From NCBI GenBank assembly GCA_019635285.1, contig JAHBZS010000011.1:1-64000 (forward strand): a stretch of DNA of 64,000 nt, in the 5' to 3' direction. The stretch comes from Rubrivivax sp. Lineage in GTDB: Bacteria > Pseudomonadota > Gammaproteobacteria > Burkholderiales > Burkholderiaceae_C. Made by a program: the position numbers and the translations under genes. Positions 22,368 through 31,123 of this stretch are shown one piece after another; within the stretch, counting starts at the first letter, position 1, and each line of letters opens with the position of its first letter. Under the pieces are notes generated by a model. That model did no database searches. It saw only the letters and a program-made list of their open reading frames with translations, and was not told where the DNA came from.

Positions 22368-22499
22368 ATGGAGCGCCTCGGTGCCGCCGGGGGGCTGCCC
22401 GGCGACGCCTGGCAGCCGGTGCTGGCCTTCGCGGCGCGCGCCGCCGTCACCTGTTCGCGCCGCGGCGCGAACCTGCCGCGGCGCGGCGAGCTGGATTGA
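22368..22499 (+). pseudogene. Remnant: C-terminal end of a PfkB-type sugar kinase
   Basis: The frame ending at 22499 reads ...PVLAFAARAAVTCSRRGA... and terminates NLPRRGELD-stop. This looks like the last 40 or so residues of a fructokinase/ribokinase-family protein, where the helix FA-x-x-AA-x-x-C-x-R-x-GA closes the fold. The essential G-A-G-D catalytic motif that should precede it by about 40 residues is absent in all three plus frames upstream, where pgm's 5' region begins. So it appears to be the tail of a gene whose body was lost, possibly when pgm's present neighbourhood formed. Based on pattern memory, not alignment. Confidence 0.45.
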
Positions 22500-22505
22500 G
22501 CAGAC

Positions 22506-22754
22506 TCAGGCGGCCAGCGCGGTGGCGAGGCACTTGTTGCACTTGCCCAGGCCCGGCAGACGCGGGTCGGGCTTGCCGTCGCCGGTCTTGAAGTTGGCCT
22601 GGCAGCGGCGGCACACGTACATCTTCGAACTGGACATCATCGGCTTGGCGCCAGGCCCGGACGAGGGCCGTGCCGCCGTATATTCGGCTTGTGTCTGCCG
22701 CAGCCTCTGGCCGGTTTCGGAGACGAGAGGTGCAGATGATCGTTTGGTGGCCAT
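22506..22754 (-). CDS. Small hypothetical protein with CxxC...CxxC zinc-ribbon-like motif
   Basis: 82 residues; family not recognised. The N-terminal half is polar and likely disordered (ATKRSSAPLVSETG, SSGPGAKPM). The C-terminal half has MYVCRRCQANFKTGDGKPDP followed by GLGKCNKCL: two C-x-x-C pairs 22 residues apart, suggestive of a single zinc ribbon. Such proteins may bind RNA, DNA or ribosomes, but nothing here proves a role. Base composition is slightly less GC-rich at its 5' end. It is the only gene between the kinase remnant and the nitrilase. Confidence 0.6.
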   Translation of the reverse strand: MATKRSSAPLVSETGQRLRQTQAEYTAARPSSGPGAKPMMSSSKMYVCRRCQANFKTGDGKPDPRLPGLGKCNKCLATALAA

Positions 22755-22805
22755 GTGCTTGTTCCCGAAAACCTGTTGATTTTACCGGAACATCGCAGGC
22801 CGCGC

Positions 22806-23606
22806 TCAGAGACGCCGATGCCGCAGTGCGGGTAGCTGGGTACGCACCTCGTCACGGCGCGCCGCGTCGACCTCGGCCAGCACCACGCCCTCGCCTTCGG
22901 CTTGCAGCGCCAGCACCTCGCCCCAGGGGTCGACGATCATGCTGTGGCCCCAGGTGCGGCGGCCGTTTTCATGGCGGCCGCCCTGCGCCGGCGCCAGCAC
23001 CACGCACTGGTTCTCCACCGCCCGGGCGCGCAGCAGCAGCTCCCAATGCGCCTGGCCGGTGGTGTAGGTGAAGGCCGACGGCACGCACAGCAGGTCGCAG
23101 GGCGGCTGCATCAGCGCGCGGTACAGCTCGGGGAAGCGCAGGTCGTAGCAGACGCTCAGGCCGACGCGCAGCGGCCCGGCCTGCAAGGCCACCGGCTGGT
23201 CGCCGGCCTCGAGCACGCGCCCTTCGTCGAAACGCTCGCGGCCGTTGTCGAAGGCGAACAGGTGCATCTTGTCGTAGCGCGCCGCCAGGCGGCCGTCGGG
23301 CGCGAAGACCAGCGAGCTGTTGCGCACGCGCTCGGCACGGCCGGTGCGCAGCGGCAGCGTGCCGCCGACGATCCACACCCCCTGCTGCAGCGCCTGCGCC
23401 GACAGGAACTGCTGGATCGGGCCGTCGCCCGGCGCCTCGGCGATGGCCAGCTTGTCGTCGTCGTGCCGGCCCATCAGGCAGAAGTACTCCGGCAGCGCCA
23501 CCAGCTGCGCGCCGGCGCCGGCGGCGCGCGCGATCAGCGCGGCGGCGGCGTCCAGGTTGCGTGCCACGTCCGGCGTGGACACCATCTGCAGTGCGGCAAT
23601 CTTCAT
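22806..23606 (-). CDS. Carbon-nitrogen hydrolase (Nit/omega-amidase type)
   Basis: 266-residue nitrilase-superfamily amidohydrolase with the catalytic triad E40 (ALPEYF), K113 (YDKMHLF) and C153 (SVCYDLRFPELYR). The sequence matches the Nit1/NitFhit-like branch, whose members hydrolyse deaminated glutathione or omega-amides of alpha-keto acids; the natural substrate here is not decided. Its ATG overlaps the yhdP stop (ATGA), so translation is coupled to yhdP. This yhdP-nitrilase order next to glnE is familiar in Betaproteobacteria. Confidence 0.93.
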   Translation of the reverse strand: MKIAALQMVSTPDVARNLDAAAALIARAAGAGAQLVALPEYFCLMGRHDDDKLAIAEAPGDGPIQQFLSAQALQQGVWIVGGTLPLRTGRAERVRNSSLVFAPDGRLAARYDKMHLFAFDNGRERFDEGRVLEAGDQPVALQAGPLRVGLSVCYDLRFPELYRALMQPPCDLLCVPSAFTYTTGQAHWELLLRARAVENQCVVLAPAQGGRHENGRRTWGHSMIVDPWGEVLALQAEGEGVVLAEVDAARRDEVRTQLPALRHRRL

Positions 23607-26600
23607 CCTGGCGGCCTCCTCTCGTCCGACCCGGCGGGCGTCTGCGGCTGCGTCGGCCCGGCGATGCGCTGCACCTGCGGGTCGGCCCACGAGCCGGTGA
23701 TATGCAATTCGCTGGTGCCGGCGGCGATCAGCGGCTCGCGCAGCGCCCAGGTGGCGAACAAGGTGCCCAGGCCGATGGCCGGGCTGATGGCCATCGTCGC
23801 CAGCGCGGCGCCGGCAGCGTCGAAGTTGGGCACGACCAGCACACGCACGTCCTGAGTCTCGCGCAGCAGGTCGGCGCTGCCCTGCATCAGCACCGTGGCC
23901 TGCGCGCCCTGCATGCGCAGTTCCTTGGTCTGGGCCACGCCGCGTGCGACATCGACCTCGCCTTCGATGACGTCGAAGGCGAAGCCTTCCTGGAACAGGT
24001 CGCGGAAGTCCAGCGACAGGCGGCGCGGCAGCGCCTGCAGGCTGAGCACGCTCAGCAAGCGGGCGCCGCCGGGATTGGCATGCAGGAACTGCCCGGCGCC
24101 CACGTTCAGCTTGAGCTGGCCCTCCAGGCTGGGGTAGTCCAAGCTCAGCGGCGAGCCGACCCACGACAGGTGGCCCTGCAGTTCGCCGGCACCGCCGCGC
24201 AGCGCGTCGCCGCTGCCCAGGCGCTGCAGGAAGGCGCCGCTGTCGCTCAGCTTGAGCTTGAAGTCCAGTTGCATGCGCCGCGCCCCCGCCGCCACCCAGC
24301 GGCCGCTGCCGCGGAACTGCGCCTCGGGCACGTCCAGGTCCAGCTTGTCGAGCTGCCATTCGCTTTGGCCGGCGCGCCCGGGCAGCAGCCGGTTCACCGC
24401 CAGCACCTGCAGGCGGCCGAGCTTGCGGCCGCGCAATTCGAAATCATCGACCACGATGTCCAGCGCCGGCACGCTGGCCGGCGCCTGGCTCAGCAGCCCC
24501 TCGACCGCCGACACCTCGGACTGCGGCACCGACAGCCGCTGCAGCCGGGCGGTGACGCGGCCGGCCTGCGCGGCGCTGCGCGCCGGCCGGTAGTCGATGT
24601 CGCCGGCCAGCTGCTCGGCCTGCAGGCTGGCCTTCCACCCGGCCTCGGCGCCCGCCCCTTGGCTGCGCAGCGTGCCGCGCACCGCCGACAGCACGCGACC
24701 GCCGGAGCGCAGCTCGTCGGCGCTCAGCTGGATGACCTGCGGCAGATAGCCGCCGGCCGCGGGCTCGATGCCGGCCCCGCTGCGTTCGGCCAGCGCCTGC
24801 CAGGCATCGAGATCCACGCGGCCCAGGAGCAACGCCGCCAGCACGCCCGCCGCCGGCAGCGGCGGCAGGCGCTCGAGCACGGCCACGCTGCCGCGCAGCA
24901 CCTGCGGCTCGGGCCCCGACGGATCGCGCTGGAACTGGGCCTTCAGCAGCTCGCCGAGCTCGAACTGCAGGCTGTCGCGGGCCCGTCCGCTGGGCGCGGC
25001 CGGGTCGTCCAGCGGCGCCACCTGCAAGCGCAGCGGCAGCGCGCTGGCGGCCACCGGCTTGCCCAACGGCGCCGGCAGGTCGAGCTCCATGCCGACCAGG
25101 TTGCTCTGCAGCGCCAGCTCCTGCCGGCCGTCCACGACGGCCAGCGTGCCGCGCCAGGCCGCCTGCCCGCGCAGCAGGCCGCCGACACGCGCCAGCCACG
25201 CCGGCTGCGACAGGCTGCGCAGGCCTTCGGCGGTGGCCGTGCCCTGGGCGCTGACGCGCAGCGCGCCGTCGCTGCCGATGCTGCCGTCCAGCGTGGTGTC
25301 GCCGCCCAGCAGGCGGGCGTTCAGCGCACGCACCTGCAGGCCCTGCGGCGACAGCTCCAGGGTGCCGCGCGCGCCGAGCAGCGGCGGCAGGTCGGGATGC
25401 ACGCGCAGGTCGTTGCCGGCCAGCTGCAGGCTGCCGCGCAGCGTGGTCGGCGCGCCGCCCGCCAGGGCGATCTGCGTGGACAGCAGCAGCTCGCTGGCGC
25501 CGGTGATGCTGACCGGCTCCAGCGCCGCGCCGGCCTTCTGGCCCAGCGGCGCCAGCCGGGCGAAGCGCAGCACGTCGGCCGCCGGCCCGCGGCCCCGCCC
25601 CTGCAGCACCAGCACCGGCTGCGGCGCCGCCAGGTCGGCGATGCCGCCCTGCACCTCACGCAGCTCGTAGCCCCACAGCTGCCCCTGCAGCCGACGCAGG
25701 TGCATGGCCAGCCGGTCGAACTCGATCTCGCCGCTGGCCCGCTCCACCGCCGGCCACGGCGACCCGGGCAGGTAGGCGTAGCGCACGTCGCGCACCTGCA
25801 GCACGATGCGCAACTCGCCTTCGTGCGTGCTGTGGAACGGGAAGTGCGCCAGGTCGCCCTTCACGCTGAAGCTGGCCGAGGTGATGCTGCCGCCTTGCAC
25901 CGCGTCGCGCACGTGGTGGCGTGCCGCGGCGGCGATGCCCAGCGGCAGGTAGCGCGCCACGCTCTCGGCACGCGCGCGCTCGAGCCGCGCCTTCAGCTCT
26001 AGCCGGCCCGGGTAGCGCGCGCCATGGCCGCGGCCTTCGCTTTCGCCGCTGCGCCAGACGGCGTCGACCTCGCCCTGGGCGTCGGCGTTGGCAAAGCGCA
26101 TGTCCGCCAGCTTCAGCTCGACGGCCGGCGCGCGGCCCGGCACCGGCTCCATGCGCCACGACAGCCCGGCCTGCAGGTCGTCCAGCACGATCTCCGGCTC
26201 CTCGAACACGCCGGGGAAGATCAGTGCGCCGTCCTCGATGCCCAGTTGGGCCTGGCCGCCGCGCTCGTTGGCCGACAGGCGCAGCGCCGCACCGCGCAGG
26301 CCCGGCCGGCCGGGCTGGCCGCCTTCGACCACGGGGCCGGGCTGCAGCGCCAGGTCGCTGAGGCGGGCCTCGACCTGGTAGCTGGCCGGCTGGTCCAGCG
26401 GCCCGGTCCAGCCCGCCTGCAGGCTGTCGAGGCGCCCGCGCGGCGCCAGGCTGGCCAGCAGCGCGCGCAGCGGCGCACCCAGCGGCGCGTGTTCGGCCAC
26501 GCGCGACAGCGCGTCCAGGTTGATCCGCTCGCTGCTGAGGTCGCCGCCGGTCACCGGCGTGGCGGTGGTCCAGGGCTGGTGCAGGTCCTGCGCCTGGCGC

Positions 26601-27655
26601 CATGCCACCTTCAGGTCGCCGGCCGGCCAGGCCACGCCGTCGTCGGTGAGAAAGCTCAGGTCCTGCGCGTGCAGCCGGGCCCCGCCGGCATCGCGCTCGA
26701 CATCCAAGCGCCCGCGCAGCTGCTGCAACTGCAGCAGCGGCAGCTCCGGCTGCAGCCGCACGGCCACCGCCTGCAGCGCAAAGTCCAGCGTCGCCTTGCG
26801 CGCCGCGCCGTCGGCCACGTCGACCCAGGCACGCAGCGCGCCTTCGCCCTGGCCGATGTCGACCGGCAGCGTCAGGCGGCGGCGCAGCTGCGCGGCATCC
26901 ACCTGCGGGAAGTCGGCAAACAGCGTGCCGCTCCAGCGCTGCAGTTCGCCGGCCGGCGCCAGCAGCGGCTGCTGGAACTGGCCGCGCAGCGAGAAGCGCT
27001 GCCCCCAGTCGGGCGGCGGCGTGGCATCGATGCGCAGCTTGTGGCGACGCAGGCCGTTGCGCAGCACCAGGTCGAGCTGCGTCAGCACCAGCGGCGGCGC
27101 GTCGCGCTGCTCGTCGGTCCATTGCAGTTCGCCGCCGCGCACGACGAATTCATGCTGTTCGAGGAACCAGTCGCGCCAGCGGTTGTCGCCGCCCCCGCCC
27201 CAGGGCAGGCCGGCCACGTGCCACTGCCCGCCGGCATCGCGGCGCACCTCGAGCCGGGCGCCGTCGACCAGCACCTGCCGGAAGCGCAGGCTCAGGGCCA
27301 GCAGCGACTGCGGCGCCAGGGCCGTGTGCACGCGCGCCAGGTACAGAGCTTCGCGACCCTGGGGGTCGAAGACGCGCAGATCGCGCACCTCGAAGGCCGG
27401 CACCCAGCCGCCGGACTGCACGCGGATCTCGCCGAGGCTCAGCTTCAAGCCGATGGCCTCGCCGGCGTACTTCTCGATCTGCGGACGCCATTCGTCGATG
27501 TGCGGCAGAATCGCCCAGTGCAGCGTCAGCCATGCGGCGAGAAAGACGCCCCACAGCAACAGCACCGCCGCCATGGACACTCTGACGACCCTGCGCAACC
27601 ACTGCCAGCGGGGAGGCAGGTCGGCTGCGGGCCCAGGAGACGAGGGTGAGACCAT
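23603..27655 (-). CDS. yhdP: YhdP-family AsmA-like envelope protein
   Basis: 1350-residue AsmA-clan (DUF3971/AsmA_2) protein. One N-terminal transmembrane anchor (MAAVLLLWGVFLAAWLTLHW, about residues 28-47) is followed by a very long periplasmic part made of repeating beta-strand units, as expected for a hydrophobic-groove lipid bridge. YhdP, TamB and YdbH are jointly needed for phospholipid transport to the outer membrane in E. coli. Start at 27655 rather than 27796 because the intervening 47 residues are arginine/cysteine-rich and unlike the family. Transcribed divergently from glnE and coupled to the nitrilase. Confidence 0.93.
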   Translation of the reverse strand: MVSPSSPGPAADLPPRWQWLRRVVRVSMAAVLLLWGVFLAAWLTLHWAILPHIDEWRPQIEKYAGEAIGLKLSLGEIRVQSGGWVPAFEVRDLRVFDPQGREALYLARVHTALAPQSLLALSLRFRQVLVDGARLEVRRDAGGQWHVAGLPWGGGGDNRWRDWFLEQHEFVVRGGELQWTDEQRDAPPLVLTQLDLVLRNGLRRHKLRIDATPPPDWGQRFSLRGQFQQPLLAPAGELQRWSGTLFADFPQVDAAQLRRRLTLPVDIGQGEGALRAWVDVADGAARKATLDFALQAVAVRLQPELPLLQLQQLRGRLDVERDAGGARLHAQDLSFLTDDGVAWPAGDLKVAWRQAQDLHQPWTTATPVTGGDLSSERINLDALSRVAEHAPLGAPLRALLASLAPRGRLDSLQAGWTGPLDQPASYQVEARLSDLALQPGPVVEGGQPGRPGLRGAALRLSANERGGQAQLGIEDGALIFPGVFEEPEIVLDDLQAGLSWRMEPVPGRAPAVELKLADMRFANADAQGEVDAVWRSGESEGRGHGARYPGRLELKARLERARAESVARYLPLGIAAAARHHVRDAVQGGSITSASFSVKGDLAHFPFHSTHEGELRIVLQVRDVRYAYLPGSPWPAVERASGEIEFDRLAMHLRRLQGQLWGYELREVQGGIADLAAPQPVLVLQGRGRGPAADVLRFARLAPLGQKAGAALEPVSITGASELLLSTQIALAGGAPTTLRGSLQLAGNDLRVHPDLPPLLGARGTLELSPQGLQVRALNARLLGGDTTLDGSIGSDGALRVSAQGTATAEGLRSLSQPAWLARVGGLLRGQAAWRGTLAVVDGRQELALQSNLVGMELDLPAPLGKPVAASALPLRLQVAPLDDPAAPSGRARDSLQFELGELLKAQFQRDPSGPEPQVLRGSVAVLERLPPLPAAGVLAALLLGRVDLDAWQALAERSGAGIEPAAGGYLPQVIQLSADELRSGGRVLSAVRGTLRSQGAGAEAGWKASLQAEQLAGDIDYRPARSAAQAGRVTARLQRLSVPQSEVSAVEGLLSQAPASVPALDIVVDDFELRGRKLGRLQVLAVNRLLPGRAGQSEWQLDKLDLDVPEAQFRGSGRWVAAGARRMQLDFKLKLSDSGAFLQRLGSGDALRGGAGELQGHLSWVGSPLSLDYPSLEGQLKLNVGAGQFLHANPGGARLLSVLSLQALPRRLSLDFRDLFQEGFAFDVIEGEVDVARGVAQTKELRMQGAQATVLMQGSADLLRETQDVRVLVVPNFDAAGAALATMAISPAIGLGTLFATWALREPLIAAGTSELHITGSWADPQVQRIAGPTQPQTPAGSDERRPPG

Positions 27656-27675
27656 TCGGCGTGAGAGCAATGGCG

Positions 27676-27692
27676 CGGTACGCACCGTACCG
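27676..27692. repeat. Perfect inverted repeat between yhdP and glnE
   Basis: CGGTACG-CAC-CGTACCG, a 7-base perfect dyad with 3-base spacer, sits in the 104-base divergent promoter region, 21 bases before yhdP. It could be an operator or a leader hairpin; no known family consensus is recognised. Confidence 0.4.
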
Positions 27693-27759
27693 TGGGGCCC
27701 GGGCCTGCAGCGCGCGCGGCACGCTGCGCGGGCCAATCTAGCACACGCCGCGGCGTCGC

Positions 27760-30498
27760 ATGGGGTCCGCCTTGCTGCCTGAAGGCGCGCCGGCATCGGC
27801 AGCGCACAGCCGCTTCGTGCAGCGCATCCGCCGGCGCTACGTCGCCGAGCTGCCGCTGCTGCCGGCCGGGGCGATCGACTTCGACGTCGTCACGGCGCTG
27901 GTGCAGCGGCTGCACGCCGACGGTCGCGCGCTGCCGTCGGCGCTGCGCGTGGCGCGCCAGCTGTGCCTGGAGCGGCTGGCCTGCCTGGACGTGGAGCAGG
28001 GTGCGCCGCTGGGCACCGTCACCGGCGGCATGACGGCGCTGGCCGAGGCCACCTTGGAACTGGCGCTGGCGCAGGCGCTGGCCGAGGCCGACGAGCGCCA
28101 CGGCGCACCGCGCGATGCCCAAGGCCAGCGCATCGATTTCTGGATCGTCGGCATGGGCAAGCTCGGCGGGCGCGAGCTGAACGTGTCGTCCGACATCGAC
28201 CTGATCTACGTCTACGAAGACGAGGGCGAGACCGACGGGCCGCAGCGGGTGACGGCGCACGAGTACTTCTCGCTGGTGGCGAAGAAGCTGTACGCGCTGA
28301 TCGGCGACACCACCGAGGACGGCTTCGTGTTCCGCGTCGACCTGGCGCTGCGGCCGCACGGCAACTCCGGCCCGCCGGTGTGCAGCCTGACGATGCTCGA
28401 GGAGTACCTGCAGGTGCAGGGCCGCGAATGGGAGCGCTTCGCCTGGCTGAAGAGCCGCGTGGTGGCGCCGCGCGCCAGCGTGACCAGCGGCCGCGCGCTG
28501 GCCCTGCGCGCGCTGGTCACGCCCTTCGTCTACCGCCGCTACCTGGACTACGGCGTGTTCGAGGGCCTGCGCCAGCTGCATCGCAAGATCCGCGACGAGG
28601 CGCAGCGCCGCGCCGCCGGCCGGCCCGAGCGCGCCAACGACGTCAAGCTGTCGCGCGGCGGCATCCGCGAGATCGAGTTCATCGTGCAGCTGATGCTGGT
28701 GGTGCGCGGCGGGCAGTACCCCGAGATCCGCACGCGCTCCACGCTGAAGGGCCTGCAGCGGCTGGCCGCGCGCGGGCTGATGAAGCCGGCGACCGCCGAG
28801 CGGCTGGCCGAGTGCTACGACCTGCTGCGCCGCATCGAGCACCGCATCCAGTACCTGGACGACCAGCAGACGCACCTGCTGCCCACCGCCGACGCCGACC
28901 TGGCGTGGATCGCACGCAGCCTGGGCCTTGATGCGGCCGGGCGCGCCGACGCCTGCGCGCTGCTCGGCCGCCTGGGCGAGGTGCGCGAGTTCGTGGCCAC
29001 CGAATTCGACGCGCTGCTGCACGACGGCCGCACGCCGCCTGCGGGCGCCAACGGCTGCGCCGGCTGCGGCAGCCCGCTGCCGGTGGACAGCGAGCAGCTG
29101 CTCGAGCGGCTGCCCGAAGAGCTGGCGCAGCGCGTGCGCCAATGGGCCGCGCAGCCGCGCGTGGCGTCGCTGCGCGACGAGGCCAAGCTGCGGCTGGGCC
29201 GGCTGATCCGGCGCGCCGCCGAATGCGTGGCCGACGGCCGCTGCAACGTCAAGGCGGTGCTGCGCTTCATCGACTGGCTGGAGCCGCTGCTGCGCCGCGA
29301 GAGCTACCTGGCGCTGCTGGTCGAGCGGCCCGGCGTGCAGGACCGCCTGCTGCGCCTGCTGGGCATGGCGCGCTGGCCGATGCAGTACCTGATGCGCCAC
29401 CCCGGCGTCATCGACGAGCTGGCCGACGAGCGGCTGCGCCACGGCCGCTTCGACCCGGCGGTGTTCGTCGCCGACCTGCAGTCGCGCCACGAAGCCTGGG
29501 AGCGCTCCGGCCAGGCCAACGAAGAATGGCTGCTGGACACGCTACGCCACGCCCACCATGCCGAGCTGTTCCGCACGCTGGTGCGCGACGTCGAGCGCGA
29601 GCTGACGGTGGAGCAGGTGGCCGACGACCTGTCGGCACTGGCCGACGCCGTGGTGCAGACCACCTTGCGCTGGGCCTGGGCGCTGCTCAAGCAGCGCCAC
29701 CGCGAGGTGCCGCATCTGGCGGTCATCGCCTACGGCAAGCTCGGCGGCAAGGAGCTGGGCTACGGCAGCGACCTGGACGTGGTCTTCCTCTACGACGATC
29801 GCGACGAGGAAGATCCGTACAAGGCGCAGGAGGTGTACGGCAACTTCGTGCGCAAGCTGATCACCTGGCTGACATTGCGCACCGCGGCCGGCGAGCTGTT
29901 CGACATCGACACCGCGCTGCGGCCCAACGGCGGCTCGGGCCTGCTGGTCACGTCGATCGAGGCCTTCGAGCGCTACCAGCTCGGCCGCGGCAGCAACACC
30001 GCATGGACCTGGGAGCACCAGGCGATCACGCGCGCGCGCTTCTGCGCCGGTGCGCCCGACCTGGGCGAACGCTTCGAGAGCGTGCGCCGCGGCGTGCTCA
30101 CCGCGCCGCGCGACGCCGCGGCGCTGCGCGACGAGATCCGCGCGATGCGCGAGAAGGTGCGCGCCGCGCACCCGGTCAAGGACGGCCGCTTCGACGTCAA
30201 GCACAGCCCCGGCGGCATGATGGACGTGGAGTTCGCGGTGCAGTACCTGGTGCTGGCGCACGCCGCCGCCCACGCCGGGCTGCTGGACAACGTCGGCAAC
30301 ATCGCGCTGCTGCAGCGCGCCGAAGGCGCCGGCCTGCTGAACCCCGGCGTCGGCCAGGCGGCGGCCGACGCCTACCGCGACCTGCGCCGCGCGCAGCACC
30401 TGGCCCGCCTGGACGAGCAGCCCACGCACTTCGAACCCGAGACGCTGGCCGCGCAGCGCGCCGCCGTGCTGGCGTTGTGGCACGCGGTCTTTGGCTGA
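27760..30498 (+). CDS. glnE: Bifunctional glutamine synthetase adenylyltransferase/deadenylase
   Basis: 912-residue GlnE. It adenylylates and, by phosphorolysis, deadenylylates glutamine synthetase in response to PII and glutamine. Two nucleotidyltransferase halves are visible: the deadenylylase motif NVSSDIDLIY at 141-150 and the adenylylase motif GYGSDLDVVFLYDD at about 667-680. Between them lie the helical GlnD-PII-like linkers, including the RGGIRDIEF-type segment SRGGIREIEFIVQLM. Complete length. The following rhombosortase gene overlaps its 3' end by 8 bases. Confidence 0.97.
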   Translation: MGSALLPEGAPASAAHSRFVQRIRRRYVAELPLLPAGAIDFDVVTALVQRLHADGRALPSALRVARQLCLERLACLDVEQGAPLGTVTGGMTALAEATLELALAQALAEADERHGAPRDAQGQRIDFWIVGMGKLGGRELNVSSDIDLIYVYEDEGETDGPQRVTAHEYFSLVAKKLYALIGDTTEDGFVFRVDLALRPHGNSGPPVCSLTMLEEYLQVQGREWERFAWLKSRVVAPRASVTSGRALALRALVTPFVYRRYLDYGVFEGLRQLHRKIRDEAQRRAAGRPERANDVKLSRGGIREIEFIVQLMLVVRGGQYPEIRTRSTLKGLQRLAARGLMKPATAERLAECYDLLRRIEHRIQYLDDQQTHLLPTADADLAWIARSLGLDAAGRADACALLGRLGEVREFVATEFDALLHDGRTPPAGANGCAGCGSPLPVDSEQLLERLPEELAQRVRQWAAQPRVASLRDEAKLRLGRLIRRAAECVADGRCNVKAVLRFIDWLEPLLRRESYLALLVERPGVQDRLLRLLGMARWPMQYLMRHPGVIDELADERLRHGRFDPAVFVADLQSRHEAWERSGQANEEWLLDTLRHAHHAELFRTLVRDVERELTVEQVADDLSALADAVVQTTLRWAWALLKQRHREVPHLAVIAYGKLGGKELGYGSDLDVVFLYDDRDEEDPYKAQEVYGNFVRKLITWLTLRTAAGELFDIDTALRPNGGSGLLVTSIEAFERYQLGRGSNTAWTWEHQAITRARFCAGAPDLGERFESVRRGVLTAPRDAAALRDEIRAMREKVRAAHPVKDGRFDVKHSPGGMMDVEFAVQYLVLAHAAAHAGLLDNVGNIALLQRAEGAGLLNPGVGQAAADAYRDLRRAQHLARLDEQPTHFEPETLAAQRAAVLALWHAVFG

Positions 30499-31084
30499 GA
30501 CGATCCGCCGGCCCGGCGTGCTGTGGCTGCTGCTCGCGGCGGCGCTGGCCGCCGCGTCGGTGCTGGCCTGGTGGGGCGACACGGTTTGGCTGGACTGGCA
30601 GCCGCAGCGCGCCTGGCCCGAGGCCTGGCGCTGGTGGACCGCCGCGCTGGTGCACTGGACGCCCATGCACCTGGGCGCCAACCTGCTGGCCACCGCGCTG
30701 GTGGCGGCCTACGGCTGGGCCGCGCGCGTGCCGCCTGCGGTGGCGCTGGCCTGGCTGGCGTCGTGGCCCTTCACGCACCTGGCGCTGTGGGCCAAGCCGG
30801 AACTGCTGCACTACGGCGGCCTGTCCGGCGTGCTGCACGCCGGCGTGGCGGCGGCCACGCTGTGGCTGGTGCTGCGCGGCCAGGGCGGGCAGCGCAGCAT
30901 CGGCTGGCTGATGCTCGTCGGCCAGAGCGTCAAGCTGCTGGTCGAGCAGCCCTGGGGCGCCGCCATCCACCCGCCCACCGAGCTGGACGTGGCCGTGGCG
31001 CCGCTGGCCCACGCCAGCGGCTCGATCGCCGGCGCGCTGTGCACGGCGCTGGCGCTGTGGCTGACGCGCGCACCGCGCGCGTAG
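30491..31084 (+). CDS. rrtA: Rhombosortase (rhomboid-family processing protease)
   Basis: 197-residue polytopic rhomboid-like protein of the small rhombosortase type, lacking soluble domains. About six hydrophobic helices. Catalytic serine S112 in GGLSGVLHA and histidine H174 in HASGSIAG form the dyad; H60 and N64 in MHLGANLL match the rhomboid oxyanion region. Rhombosortases cut GlyGly-CTERM tails in the inner membrane; two subtilases with such tails are encoded at 8.5-12.2 kb. The start is a TTG inside the last codons of glnE (8-base overlap), so translation may be coupled and weak. Confidence 0.83.
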   Translation: MAETIRRPGVLWLLLAAALAAASVLAWWGDTVWLDWQPQRAWPEAWRWWTAALVHWTPMHLGANLLATALVAAYGWAARVPPAVALAWLASWPFTHLALWAKPELLHYGGLSGVLHAGVAAATLWLVLRGQGGQRSIGWLMLVGQSVKLLVEQPWGAAIHPPTELDVAVAPLAHASGSIAGALCTALALWLTRAPRA

Positions 31085-31123
31085 ACTCGCCGGACCCCTC
31101 CCCCCCACCCCAAGGAGACCCCC

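Noticed and set aside
23561-26002. Plus-strand open frame of over 800 codons opposite yhdP
   Set aside because: Antisense of YhdP; glutamine/histidine/arginine-rich composition typical of GC-rich complements.
27656-27796. N-terminal extension of YhdP
   Set aside because: The 47 additional residues are arginine/cysteine-rich and lie over the yhdP/glnE promoter region; the ATG at 27655 leads directly to the membrane anchor.
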